A DNA stretch of 64,000 nt from Globisporangium splendens. Lineage: Eukaryota; Oomycota; Peronosporomycetes; Pythiales; Pythiaceae. Within the stretch, counting starts at the first letter, position 1. Every line of letters begins with the position of its first letter. Location: positions 1 to 64,000 of the forward strand of contig VFIW01000048.1 in the NCBI GenBank assembly GCA_006386115.1. Direction: 5' to 3'. Below the pieces are notes generated by a model, which made no database searches, was not told where the DNA came from, and worked only from the letters and a program-made list of their open reading frames with translations. Below are positions 1 to 10,688 of the stretch, piece by piece. A program made the position numbers and the translations under genes.

Positions 1-121
1 AGGGACACGAGTACCGCAACTCAGTACCGTGGAAGATCGATCTATAGGGACACGAGTACCGTAACTCAGTACCGTGGAAGATCGATCTATAGGGACACGA
101 GTACCGTAACTCAGTACCGTG
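1..121 (-). repeat. 45-bp tandem repeat inside pol of element A
   Basis: Nearly three head-to-tail copies of a 45-bp unit (starting agggacacgagtaccg) begin at the window edge, at 1, 46 and 91. They differ by a single C/T. Because 45 is a multiple of three, on the minus strand the array encodes a 15-residue repeat containing YGTRVPID in the pol segment between integrase and chromodomain. The sister element B has only two units at the equivalent place (60256-60330), so copy number varies. The left end of the array is outside the window. Confidence 0.9.
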
Positions 122-3100
122 TTTTTCTCTCCAAATGTGGAACGCGTGCCGTCCGGTAAGACCGTGACAGATTCGAAGTGCGACCGCACAGGTGGCGCAT
201 CGCGCGCGTCCACGTGAGCGGTTAACGCCACGTCTGGTGACGGAGGTCGCGCACTCGCATCGAGCGCAGCGAGTTGCCCTCCCACCGCAGAATATTCGAC
301 GCCCTCAAACAGAGTGGCGGGTACGCGCGGGTGCCGCAGCGAGTTAAAATAGAACGGAGTCACGGCCGTAGAGGCGTGCTCACTGCTATTTATAGCAAAC
401 TCGGCGTACGGCAGCCAGCGGCTCCAGTCGCGGGGATGATCGACAGCGATACTGCGAAGAATATCCTCGACGACACGGTTCACGCGCTCGGTTTGCCCGT
501 CTGTCTCGGGGTGATCGGCAGTGGACAACGCCAGATCTGTGCCGAGCAGGCGAAAGAGTTCGCGCCAAAGGCAGCGGTAAAACGCGGGTCCCGGTCTGAT
601 ACAATAGACTCGGGCAAGCCGTGATAGCGGAACACGTGCTCTAAAAATAGGCACGCCGTCTCTTGCGCAGTGACATGCTTGCGCACGGGTGCAACATGCA
701 CCATTTTGCTCAGTCGATCGACGAACACGACGACGCCTGTGTTGCGCGCCTTGTCTTCCGGGAAACCGAAGACGAAATCCATGCTGACCGACTTCCAGCA
801 ATCTTGCGGAATCGGCAGCGGCGCTTTGTTCTTGCCCGCAGGCTTCACGCGCTGGCACTGTTCGCATGAACGTACATAATTGGCCACCCATTTGTACTGG
901 TGTGGCCACCAAAACACATTGGACACTTGCAAGAAGGTCTTTTCACGCCCCAGATGCCCACTCGCTGGCGCATCGTGAAACTCATGAAGGATCGAAAGTT
1001 TCAGATCCTGGTCATGCGGTACATACACACGCGGGTAATCGAAGTTGGACAGTTGATGCCACAATAACCCGTCGTGATAACTAAACCGAGCAAGCTTTGA
1101 CTCGAGTTTGGCAGGCAATGACTCTTTCGACGAGCCGTCAAAGTGAGCAATCAACAAGCGACATTCATCGTCCTTTGGATAAAGCGACTGAATATTGTCC
1201 TTGAGCTTTGTTTGCACTCGACTGATGCTCAGATGCATGAGATCAGGAGCGCGCTCTGAACACAGAGCGTCGGCGCTGTTGTCAACGCTCGACTCGTAAT
1301 CTGGACGGCGCGAAAGCGCGTCCGCCAGAACATTTTCCTTTCCCGGCTTGTATTCGACCCGAAAGTTGAACTCGGAGAAGAATGCAAGCCATCGCGCCAT
1401 TCGCTGCGATAAATGGGGGGAATTGATCGCGGTCCGCAAGGACGCGTGATCCGTGTACACAACGAACGGTGTCGCACCCAAAAGGTGGACCCTGAACTTC
1501 AAGAGAGCGTACTTGATCGCAAGCAGCTCCTTGTCGTGCACAGGATAGTTCTTTTCAGCTGCTTTAAGCAGTCTGCTTTGGTATGATACGACGCGCTCAT
1601 GGCCGTCATCATCCTTCTGCATCAGCGCACAGCCAATTGCAAAATCGCTGGCATCGCACACGACACTGAAAGCTTTCGTGTGGTCCGGCAACGCCAGGAC
1701 AGGAGCGCGAACAAGCGACTCCTTCACGTCAATGAATGCATTCATGACATCGCTGGTCCAGTCCCATTCGACATCCTTTTTCAAGAGATGCGTGAGTGGA
1801 CGGACTCTCGCCGCATAGTTGTGGCTGTACTTGTGCAAATAGTTTGCCAAGCCAAGCCACTTGCGCAAATCCTTGACGTTCTTTGGGATCGGCCAGTCGG
1901 CGATCGCCTTGATCTTCTCTGGGTCCGCGCGGACTCCAGCCTTGCCAACATAGCAGCCCAGGATCGGAATCTCTGAGGCGCCAAAGATGCACTTCTTCAG
2001 GTTGCAATACAGACTGTTGTCTCGTAAGCACTGCAACACTGAGCGCAAATGTCTCTTGTGCACGTCAACGGCACTGAGATCTCCTTCGGCACGACTGTGC
2101 ACGAAGATGTCATCGAAGTAGCTCGGTGCGTACGCACGATGAGGACGCAGAAGATGCGTTACCAGACGATTGAACGTCGCTGGTGCATTCTTCAAACCTT
2201 GCGGCATAACGAGCCACTCCCACAGCATCCCGCTGGGTGTGCTTACTGCCGTCAAGGGAACGTCACTCTCTCGCATGAGGATCTGATAGAACCCATCCAT
2301 CAGATCCAATGCTGAGAACACAGTTGAGCCGCCCATGGAGTCGATCAAGACATCCTTTCTTGGGATCGGTGTTTGTGCCGGAATGGTGGCGGCGTTCAGC
2401 TTGTTGAAAGCGTGAACAATGCGCCAGCCACCAGTCGCTTTCCGCACACAAAACGTGGGTGAGCTATGTGGAGACTTGCTTTCTCTCACATGACCGGCGA
2501 GGGCTCGTTTCGCGAAGAACTCGTCGATAGCCTCAACCTGCTCGCGGGGCAGCGGTCATTGTCTGGTCACGCAATATTTGCTCCCGGGCTCGAGATCGAT
2601 CTCGTGCCGTACGCCACGGTCAACGGGCAGGGCACTTGGCACTTTGTCGGGGAACACATCTTTGAACTCCCACAACAAGTCAAAGTATGGACTGCCTTTC
2701 ACGGCGTCCCAGTCCTGAGCAGCAAACCGCCTCTGTTTGTCTGACTCCAAAACACTCTCATCCGCAGTGGACGAGGTGCACAGTTCGCTACGCGTAAACG
2801 CGGTAGGAACGACGATCTCGCGGATCTGATCACGCTCTAGCTCCGTAAGAAAGAGCTCGAAGCTCATTTCTTCGAGGGATACGATCGCCTCAAAGGTACT
2901 CGGCAGCCCATGGAGCGCCGCAAATTCAGCGAAGAACACTTCGTCTGATGCGTTTGCTTCCGGACTGCGCTTTGCGCGTCTGAGTGCCACGTCAACGTGA
3001 GCGCGATCTATCAACGGATCCGAGATCCTGTCAAAGGCGCGCAGCGAAGCTGCAGCTGCGTCGAGAGATGGGGCAATCGTGTGCGAGGCGGCCGTTTCCT

Positions 3101-4012
3101 CAGCAGCAGATGCCAATGCACTGTCTCTCTTGCGAGCTGACAACTTGCGTCGCCCTCGTCGGTTGATGCGAACACGCGACCTCGCGGTTCTGAGCTCAAG
3201 TACTGCACCGTCAGGGTGGTACGAGCTGGCTGACGCGTGTACACCTGTACTGTCGCTGTCACTTGCGGGGGCTGGCTCAGATGCTCTGGAGCCGCACACT
3301 TGCGCACCAGTGTCCACGTCTGGACTTTCTGGCGCTTCTGCACAAACTGGGCTACCTGCCTCAGCGCATCTTCTTGCTCGGCTCTCTACCGCAGCGTGTG
3401 TGTTTGAAGCGGGGCTACCTGCCGCCGCGTGTTTCCCAGTTGGGCTCCCTGCCGCAGAGTGTTCAGCGCTCACATCCATAGCGTGGAAATATTCCCGCAA
3501 TCTTCGCTCTTCATCAGAGGAAGGGGTGGAGCTCCCGATTGTGCGTGCTCGCCAATCGATCCAAGGCTGGTGTTTCGCCAGCCAAGGCATTCCTAGGATG
3601 AGGTCGTACTTCGACCCCATCGCTAGTACTACGAATGTTTCTTTGCAGACAAAGTCGCAAAACCTGAAAGAGAGTTCAACTCGAACTCCTTCAGTGTGTA
3701 CTGTCGACCCATCGGCCAGGCGTACGATCATCTTCTCGCGCTTGCCAGTGTGGACAAGTCGCTCATACGCTTGCAGACTCTGTTTCAGAGCTGACTTAGA
3801 GACGAAGTTCTGTGACGCACCGCAGTCAACAAGAACCGTCATTTTCTTCTCATAGCCCTTCACATCGGCGCTATATACCAACATCTCACTCGGAGCCTTG
3901 TTGCCAAGAGCTCCTGGGACTAAGCTTCCCATCTGCACGACTCTAGTAGTCGGCGACGCCGAAGCTATAGAGTCCGTCTCAGTAGAGCGTCCCGCTTCTA
4001 CTGAGACGTTCC
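1..4012 (-). pseudogene. Broken gypsy pol of element A (protease, RT, RNase H, integrase)
   Basis: Pol begins in the -1 frame relative to gag, at the frameshift signal. The protease carries DCGAS, where DTGA or DSGA is usual, at about 3825. The RT carries FSALDLMDGFYQ and the catalytic box YFDDI. RNase H starts at CDASDFAIG, and the integrase has the HHCC finger (HEFH...CEQC) and the DDE acidic residues (SMDF, VSDRD, and E in NRVVED). Two lesions are seen by comparison with copy B. At 2556-2558 a C-to-T change on the plus strand turns a Trp codon into TGA between protease and RT. Near 572-576 one A is missing from a short A-run, shifting the integrase frame before its third catalytic residue. 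The 3-residue insertion HPL near 61030 in B is absent here. The frame after the shift stays open to the window edge. Confidence 0.9.
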
Positions 4013-4019
4013 GTTTCCC
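3976..4019 (-). promoter_or_regulatory. Probable -1 programmed frameshift signal at the gag-pol junction
   Basis: On the minus strand the heptamer G GGA AAC (4019-4013) lies in the gag frame exactly as the X XXY YYZ slippery consensus requires. Five nucleotides later an 11-bp perfect stem (arms 4007-3997 and 3986-3976) closes a 10-nt loop. The gag stop TAG (4000-3998) is inside the stem. Slipping back one base at the heptamer enters the pol frame, which is open from there into the protease. Heptamer, short spacer and stem is the classical arrangement for -1 frameshifting in retroelements; function is inferred. Confidence 0.8.
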
Positions 4020-5158
4020 TTTCTTGCCGCAGCGGATCTGCCACCTCGATGAGCGTGGTTACCGCGCGGCGGTTGGTAGTCTCTCGCCTGATTTCCAGTG
4101 CGAGGAGCGGACTGCCTTGGAGCGGGACACTTCGACTGATAGTGTCCTCGCTTGCCACAATTGAAGCAGGTCACTTCGGCACTGCTAAGATCCATTGGCA
4201 TCGGGCCATGGAAGCGCTGGCTGTTCGTGACTGCTCGGTGGCTGGTATGCGCACCATTGTGGCGGCCAGCGTTCCAATCAGGTCGACTGACTCTGAATGA
4301 TTGCTGCTCAACGAGCGCAATGCGGATCGCATCTTCCATCGTGGCCGGCAAGCGTCGGTACAGCTCCTGACGCGCTGGTCCACTGTTGAGGCCGTTGAGA
4401 AACGCAGGCACTTTCACAGACTCAGGCAAAGGGCTGATCGTGATCGCCGCGCATAGACTTCTCATCTCCTGGATGTACCGTTCCAGCGAGAGCTTCCCTT
4501 GTCTCAAGGAGAAGAAACGACCTTGCAACAGCACTTCGTTGTTCGGAGGCTGATACATGGCGGTGATTTTCGCACGGAAAATATCCCACGTGTCGAACGC
4601 ACACTCATCGGCGAGCAACGTCGAGAATGCCCATTCCGACGCTCGACCGCGCAGGTTCGAGGTGGCGAAAGACACCATCTGCTCGTTGCTGTCGATGAGC
4701 TGAGCCTTGGCGCAACGCTCCACGGCGAGCAGCCAGTGGATGAGCTTGTCGCCATCCGCACCATCGAATTTCGGAGCGTCAATCTTGACAGCTCTTGGGC
4801 GGGGAGTTTGGGACGTGGGTGTCTGAGGCGCAGCAGCCGCACTCGACAAAGACGTGGCTGCACCAGCAACCACAGATACCACTCGCTCGAGCGCTTCACG
4901 CGACTCAGCAGCTGAGCGCAGCATCTCTGCGGTCAAGCTTGCGGTGGCTTGCATTTGTGCTTGCGCACTTCGCTCTCCTTCGAGGCGCTGAGCGTTCGAG
5001 AAGTTCTCGAACTGCTCGAGTCGAAAGATTTGCTGTTCCGGCGACGCCGAGAGCACGTCTAGAGCGACTTGGTCGCCTAGCGCTTGTGCCATTCGGGTCA
5101 GCACACTCCGGTGCTCAGCCGAGAGGTGCGGGAACTGCGCAGGGTCAATTGACGCCAT
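3998..5158 (-). CDS. Gag polyprotein of element A (386 aa)
   Basis: This is the capsid/nucleocapsid protein of the gypsy element, which packages element RNA in cytoplasmic particles. The ATG at 5158 is the first in frame, about 60 nt downstream of the primer-binding site. Residues of about 100-130 are a Pro/Thr-rich linker. The middle third resembles the retrotransposon gag capsid domain (W-x-F...F...Y pattern, with AKITAMYQPPNNEVLLQGRF followed by LRQGKLSLERYIQEM). One CCHC zinc knuckle, CFNCGKRGHYQSKC, lies near residue 330, followed by an Arg/Gly-rich tail. The frame is intact, unlike pol. It ends at TAG 4000-3998 inside the frameshift stem. Confidence 0.92.
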   Translation of the reverse strand: MASIDPAQFPHLSAEHRSVLTRMAQALGDQVALDVLSASPEQQIFRLEQFENFSNAQRLEGERSAQAQMQATASLTAEMLRSAAESREALERVVSVVAGAATSLSSAAAAPQTPTSQTPRPRAVKIDAPKFDGADGDKLIHWLLAVERCAKAQLIDSNEQMVSFATSNLRGRASEWAFSTLLADECAFDTWDIFRAKITAMYQPPNNEVLLQGRFFSLRQGKLSLERYIQEMRSLCAAITISPLPESVKVPAFLNGLNSGPARQELYRRLPATMEDAIRIALVEQQSFRVSRPDWNAGRHNGAHTSHRAVTNSQRFHGPMPMDLSSAEVTCFNCGKRGHYQSKCPAPRQSAPRTGNQARDYQPPRGNHAHRGGRSAAARKGNGTSQ

Positions 5159-5216
5159 GATGAATCCTTGAGGAAGCGATTCAGGCAGTCACCTCTGCTG
5201 GGTCGTAGATTGACTA

Positions 5217-5228
5217 CGAGTGCTACCA
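5217..5228 (-). promoter_or_regulatory. Putative primer-binding site of element A
   Basis: Two bases inside the 5' LTR the minus strand reads TGGTAGCACTCG. The first eight bases, TGGTAGCA, match the complement of the 3' end (...TGCTACCA) of eukaryotic initiator tRNA-Met, the usual primer of many gypsy elements. Position next to the LTR supports it; the match beyond base 8 was not checked against a tRNA from this organism. Confidence 0.65.
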
Positions 5229-5230
5229 GT

Positions 5231-5778
5231 TGTAACCGGACACTTCCGAGTTACGCAGCACGGTACGTGTGTGAGGAAGCGTGTACACGACTTCTCTCAA
5301 GGACTCTGTTCCAAGAGCTGTTGCCTGCTTCCTGCAGTGCAACGATCGGTTACCTATAGATCTCTATAGAGTAACCGTCAATAACTAAAGACTTAGTCAG
5401 AGGTAAAAATGGAACAGTTTATTTGTTGGGGGTTGCCCTTTGCAGGATACCCTGAGTTATCTTTAGTTCACTATCTAGCATAGTGAACCTCCGCTTATTT
5501 CAATGTGGACATAAGTGAATGGCTCTGAATTGCCGTGTTATTCAATTGGTCTAAAAGCATATAGTTTTAGCCTATGAGAGTCGTGTCTGTGACCGGCCTC
5601 TAATCAGAGTAGCTTGGCTACCTTTGTGGTTCGAGTAAGTGCGGCGAACCTAATGGATCGGCTGCTTTGGTGTTTCTCGTAGCTAAGTACGGAAACTTTA
5701 GTTGCATGCGGACTTAGTCCAATGCCAACAGATTGAGCTAAGTTGCTGCGGTGCAACTTAGCGTGTGACCCCGTTACA
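5231..5778 (-). repeat. LTR of element A (5' LTR), 548 bp
   Basis: The LTR is bounded by TGTAAC and GTTACA inverted ends. The same 548-bp sequence recurs at 57516-58063 as the LTR of element B, with about 10 differences (about 98% identity by eye). Sequence to the left is the gag leader of A; sequence to the right (from 5779) is the interrupted RT of element C. It contains no coding sequence and should hold the promoter and polyadenylation signals, which I did not identify. Confidence 0.93.
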
Positions 5779-8577
5779 TATTCGGTGGGTGATCGATTAT
5801 CGCCATGTGAACACACAAACGATTGTGCCGAAGATACCGTTGCCGCGGATTGATGAACTGTTTGACAGAATGGTCGGCAACAAGTATTTTACTGTGATTG
5901 ATCTCGCACAAGGTTATCATCAAATGCGCGTGCATCCCAACTCAGCCAAGTACACTGCATTCCGCACGCAAGATGAGACTTACCAATGGTGTGTTGCACC
6001 TATGGGACTTGCTGGAATGCCTGGGGTTTGGTCCAGGTTGATGCGTGTACTGTTTGGCAAGTTTCCGTTCGTTGTGGTTTACTTAGACGACATCTGTGTG
6101 TTCTCAGCTACGTTGGAGGAGCATCTGAAGTACCTGGAGATATTGTTCAAGGTACTCCGTGAAGAAAAGTTGTATGCACATCGCGCCAAGTGTAAGTTTG
6201 CTGTACAAGAAGTCAGTTTTCTTGGTCACACAGTCACTAAGAATGGTCTTGCTGTTGACAAACTGAAGACGACCGCCATCGAAAATTGGCCAACTCCGAC
6301 GACGGTGAAAGAACTGCAAAGTTTTCTTGGACTTGCAGGTTACTACCGCCGATTCATCTATCAGTTTGCACACATTGTATTGCCGCTAAGTCAGCTAATC
6401 AAGAAAGATTCAGTATGGACTTGGGTAATGATCAAGATCATGCTTATGCGCAACTCAAGCATGCATTGCAGACTGCTCCAGTGTTGAAGCTCGCAGATTT
6501 CTCCAAGCCGTTCGTCTTAACAACTGATGCATCTGGCGAATGTGTTGGTGGTGTTCTATCGCAGTTCCACGACGGACATGATCATCCAATTGCGTTCTAC
6601 TCGAAGAAGCTTGGCCCGCATGAGATCCACTGGCCCACTCATGAGAAAGAGCTGTTTGCAATCAAGATGGGCCTCGAGAAGTGGCGTCATTACCTCTACG
6701 GTCGTAAATTTGACATCTACACCGACAACAGTGCGTGTTCGTGGTTGCTAAAGCATCCGAAAGTTTCGGCGAAACTTGCGCGGTATTTGACGTTCTTCGC
6801 GCAGTTTACATTCACGATCCATCATGTCAATGGGAAGTTGAACGTAGTTGCTGATGCATTATCTCGTCGACCTGGCGACGACGACTCTAATCTTGCTCAG
6901 ATGAAGTTCCACCGCTGTGATCAAGCGTGTGTATCTCGTGGATCGCGTTTCCGCACTTGTTCTTCTGACTCCTCGGATCCAGCTCTGCCGAGGGAGGAGG
7001 CTATGTTCCAAGTTCATGCTGTAGTTGGATTCGCTGAATCTCGTGTCGATCTGGCTCCGGAAGTCAAGAAAGAGTTTCAGCAAGGGTACCTAGCCGATCC
7101 AGAGTTCAAAGCAGTTTGGTCTGATGAAGACAACAAATCGAACTTTACGAAAACCGACGAGTTACTCTTCGTTAAGTCCTCGAACAAAATGAAGCGACTC
7201 TGCGTCCCAGACAATGACCGCTTGCGCACACGAATCATTTCCGAGTACCACGACTCACCAATTGCCGCGCATCCCGGCAACCGCCGTACTTTCCTGCGAA
7301 CAGCTCAATGGTACTATTGGAAAACGATGCAACAAGACGTGAAAGAGTATGTGAAGTCTTGTGAAACGTGCATTCGTTGGAAGCATGATAGTCAGCGCAA
7401 GAATGGACGTCTGATGCCAATTCCGATTCCTGAACAATGTTGGCAAGTGGTGTCAATGGACTTCATCACTGGCTTACCTCTGTCAGAAGGTTACGATGCA
7501 ATCCTGACAGTTGTTGACAAGCTCTCGAAGCGAGCGAAGTATGCGCCGACTCACGCCAAGGACGGTGCTTCCGATGTAGCCAAAGTGTTCTTCGACACAA
7601 TTGTACGTCATCACGGCTTGCCGGAAGTCGTCATCAGTGATCGTGATAGCAAGTTTACGTCGAAGTTCTGGACTTCTTTGATGAAGCTTATGGGCATCAA
7701 ACTCAGTATGACAACGTCGCACCGACCTCAAGCAGATGGTCAGACCGAACGTCAGAACTTGGTTGTAGAAGATGCGCTAAGGTGTATGATCTCGTATCAA
7801 GGAACCGACTGGGTTCAACACCTTGGAATGATCGAATACGCGCACGCGACCTTGATCAGTGCCTCGACAGGATTCTCTCCCTTCGAGATCGATACAGGAC
7901 GTAAAGAGCGAAACGTTTGGGAACAGACAATCAACTCGAAAGCAGAAGAAAGAGGCATTGCAGAGTACGCAAAGATCTTTGCCGAGGAACGGCAGAAGAT
8001 AGTGGAACTTGCCCGCAAGAACTTGGTAAAGGCGCAAGAAACGCAGAAGAAATACTATGACCGCAAACGCCGTGTCCATCAAGTTGAGTTCAAAGCAGGC
8101 GACCTTGTGATGCTAGATACTAGTCGAGTATCGCTGAAACATGCTGCAAGCGAAACAGATATGAAACGTGCAAAGTTCGCTGCAAGAAAAATTGGTCCCT
8201 TGGAGATCATTCGAATGATAAACCCGAATGTTGCAAAGTTGAAACTTCCTGCCCAAATGAAGCGAATCAATCCAACGTTCAACGTGGATGTTCTCTCGCA
8301 CTACGTGCCAACGCCAGACAAGTTTCTGAGTCATCCCATTCCAAAGTCGTCGAAGTTCGTCATGGACGATTCAGCGAACGATCTTCAGATCGTGGAAAAG
8401 TTGCTGAAGAAACGTCAGTTCAATCGACTGCCAGAATGGCTTGTCCAGTGGCATGGTGAGACGGAACACGAAGCCACATGGGAAAGAGAACGAGACATCC
8501 GTCATGTTGCCCACTGGACCGAACTCGTTGCCGACTTCAAAGAACGACAACGAGAACTCAAATCGAGGAGGATGTAA
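5779..8577 (+). pseudogene. Gypsy pol of element C (partial RT, RNase H, integrase, chromodomain)
   Basis: The order of domains is: RT from WVIDYRHVN through the active box VYLDDI (about 6077-6094); RNase H with TTDASGECVGG and YTDNSACSWLL; integrase zinc finger HEYH-like (SEYHDSPIAAH ... CETC); catalytic core with SMDF, VISDRD and VVEDAL; and a C-terminal chromodomain (IVEKLLKKRQ...WLVQWHG...TWE) ending at TAA 8575-8577. RT is read in one frame up to about 6424 and everything after it in another. A single base is missing from the G-run at 6423-6425, between RT and RNase H. Together with loss of the 5' part this copy is non-functional. The frame from 6425 to 8577 (about 717 codons) is otherwise open, suggesting recent decay. 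Confidence 0.9.
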
Positions 8578-8843
8578 GGACCCAGATGAATACGGTCCAG
8601 CTGCTAAGTGCGACAGGTATGTCGCCAGAAAAAGAAGTATATACATAGTATACAAAAGTCTATATAAACTCTAGGTAAGGCATGTATGAGGCCAGTGTGA
8701 GGCCAGTAAGAACCCATTGAAGTAGTGAATTAGTTGAAGAACAATGCAAAGAAAAGAAGAAAAATCCAGTAAGAGAAAAAGGAGAAAAAGGAGAAAAAGG
8801 AGAAAAAGAGGCGTAGGACACTAGGAGAAGTAAGAGGGAGCCC
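8578..8843. other. 3' flank of element C with purine-rich 9-bp repeats
   Basis: There is no gene here. At 8774-8811 the 9-mer agaaaaagg is repeated about four times within a longer purine stretch (8750-8815). It may be the polypurine tract of element C or a simple repeat. A short direct repeat, gaggccagt, occurs twice near 8690-8706. Confidence 0.5.
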
Positions 8844-9019
8844 CTAGGGTAGCCCAGAGTAGCTAGCTGCGCGAGCAGCGCATTCTAACTCACTTCTCAA
8901 TCTACTCTCCAACTGCCAAACGCCCATCCAGACCACACCAACCCTCCTATCTTCCTTCCTCTCGTTAAGTGCGCACCTCGTTAAGTTCGTCTCCGGAAAA
9001 GTACGACCCCAGTCTTTAC

Positions 9020-9890
9020 ACTGGGCGAGGATCCCGACCACGTTTGATGGTCTGGTACCATGCAACAACAGCTTGTGATTGCCCAACGACTTGAAAATGT
9101 CGTGTGGTGCCTCTTCTGCAAGCCGACTTATCTTGAACACCGACGCGATCTTGATCTTATATCCTGGGAAAGCAGGCGTCGATCCTACGTAGCGTAAAAC
9201 TCGCTGATACTCTTTGTCGGAGACATCCAGTAGCTCCATCTTCGTGGTTAGCATCCGATGTTGTAAGTCCAATGGGTGAGTTTTTGCGTGTTCTTCCTCC
9301 TCCTGCAGGCGAGACCCAACAGCCCCCTCTATGTCATCCATCAAGCTCGTCTTCTCACCGACGTGCGAATAAGAGCCAACCTTTCTCGGGAACAGCGAGC
9401 AACATTCATGTGTGAGAGCCTTCAACTCTGCTTTGAGTGTCTGCTGTCGAGACGCGCAACGCCGTGTGACATAAGAGCGTTGCTGGAGCTTCTCCAATTC
9501 TGCAACCACTTCCGTCAGCTGGTGGACCAATGTGGCACTTCGTGAACTCTGGTTTGCCCTGGGGTGGCCTATGTGCCATAATTTACACCAAACACACAAA
9601 AGAGAATATCAGTTGGGGTAGCCTCCTTGAAACGCCGAACAAATGTGTAGATGCCACCGGCGTACTTAATTGCGTACTGAACAAGTTTCCAGTCGCCACA
9701 GTTCTCACATTCGCAATCGGGTCACGAATATACTGCATGTCACCAGTACATCCACCACACATGTGTGAATCAATTTCGCCAGAAGTATCGCAAACCGGTA
9801 CAGAAACCAAGCTTTACATTGCAAAGATCCTGGATTTGTTCCGGCAGCGTACATGGCAGCGTATGTTCGTCCTGTGATGTATAGTGTGAC
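9020..9890 (-). pseudogene. Truncated WGR-PARP relic
   Basis: Minus-strand sequence aligns by eye to the C-terminal two thirds of PARP-A and PARP-B. It has a segment like the exon before the regulatory domain (CTLPEQIQDL, about 9840), part of the helical regulatory domain (LKAELKALTHE, HPLDLQHRMLTTKMELL), and the start of the catalytic domain (NHKLLLHGTRPSNVVGIL). The conserved WHG is LHG here. Homology stops at about 9020, before the catalytic Tyr and Glu, and the frame continues into unrelated sequence to a stop at 8844. The stretch between the two homologous parts (9600-9800) no longer reads as protein. It is a dead gene, perhaps cut off by the element C insertion. Confidence 0.75.
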
Positions 9891-9921
9891 TCGATGAGAA
9901 TTTCATAAATCGAACTGAAAG

Positions 9922-10560
9922 TCATCTTTTTCCTACGCACCTCTTGGCTCGTTGTGCTAAAGAAGCCATCGAAACCAACCGCCCGCATTGACGAAGCTTC
10001 GCGAATGTGAAGTTTGATCGCAATTGGTAAATGCGGAGAGTGTAGAACTCGAAAGGTCCGCCCGTTGGAGTAGCTCCTTTCTTCGACGATGTGTCAAAAT
10101 ACGTCGTGATGTGAATTGCGCAGGCGATCCTTTCGCATGCTTCTTTCTCGCGAATAATTCCAGGAACATTTTTAAACGAGGCTTTCGGAGGACGAGTGAT
10201 TTGCCCGTGCAGTTTCGACTTATTGGTCCCCAGTGGAGTCGTCGAACAAACCTATCTGTAAAGTAGATATTGATGCCTTGTAGTATGGTCACGTCATTGT
10301 CGTCTTGTATAAATGCAATCGCCGTCGGTATCCCCTGTTTCAAAGGACAAGGCGTTTGCAAGCGCGTCAACGCATCGGCACCATAGATTGGCAGCTCGAG
10401 GTACACACCCACCAGTGCTGGAAGTATTTACCGTTGTGAACTTGAAGTAAAAAAGCAGCATGCGCTTCTTCACATTGGCGGCATTGGCGTCGATCAAATA
10501 GCGGCCAAGCAACGATCTGATAGCTAGTAGAATTCGTTTTGTCTTGGGTGTAAAGGGCAT
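9922..10560 (-). pseudogene. Unidentified coding remnant or gene
   Basis: This minus-strand stretch reads like protein but I do not recognise the family. The most convincing piece is 10251-9922. It follows a TAG acceptor, has no internal stop for 109 codons, contains TSSKKGATPTGGPFEFYTLR and ends KRCVGKR-stop. Upstream, 10400-10262 reads VYLELPIYGADALTRLQ...PTAIAFIQDDND in another frame, and 10560-10430 reads MPFTPKTKRILLAIRSLLGR...KKRMLLFYFKFTT in a third. No single splice model I tried joins all three without a frame change, so it is either a small gene with introns I misplaced or a decayed one. It lies between the PARP relic and the phosphatase gene on the same strand. Confidence 0.4.
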
Positions 10561-10688
10561 ACTGTGCCCTCAGGGAGCCCTTGCAAGACTGCAATTTAGA
10601 AACCATTTTGAATAACAAAGAAAGAAACTACGTACGATTCAAGACGTCAAAGAGATACCGCGGAGGTGCTCGTGCGGGGGTAAAGCAG

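Larger units (their letters stand above)
1..5778 (-). mobile_element. Ty3/gypsy LTR retrotransposon, element A (3' end outside window)
   Basis: This minus-strand element consists, in transcription order, of a 5' LTR (5231-5778), a primer-binding site, gag (5158-3998) and pol (protease, reverse transcriptase, RNase H, integrase) reaching the left window edge. The order RT-RNase H-integrase is that of Ty3/gypsy elements. It is inserted in the RT region of the plus-strand element C: the C reading frame begins abruptly at 5779. Element B (57516-64000) is a sister copy in the same orientation at a constant offset of about 60.2 kb and is nearly identical over the shared part. Pol of A is broken by one nonsense codon and one frameshift, so this copy is not autonomous as read. 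The 3' LTR and the second target-site copy lie outside the window. Confidence 0.93.
5779..8843 (+). mobile_element. Ty3/gypsy element C, interrupted by element A
   Basis: This is a plus-strand gypsy pol of a different family from A, B and D. It starts in the middle of RT exactly at the LTR border of element A, so A inserted into C and the 5' part of C must lie left of the window. It runs through RNase H and integrase to a chromodomain ending at 8577. The 3' boundary is uncertain: a purine-rich block at 8750-8815 may be the polypurine tract, and PARP-like relic sequence begins near 9020 on the other strand. I could not find its LTR. Confidence 0.85.

Noticed and set aside
3079..3855. 258-codon plus-strand frame opposite the element A protease region
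   Set aside because: It mirrors the AGSP-repeat region of pol, is Ala/Ser/Leu-rich by composition only, and is interrupted in the equivalent part of copy B.
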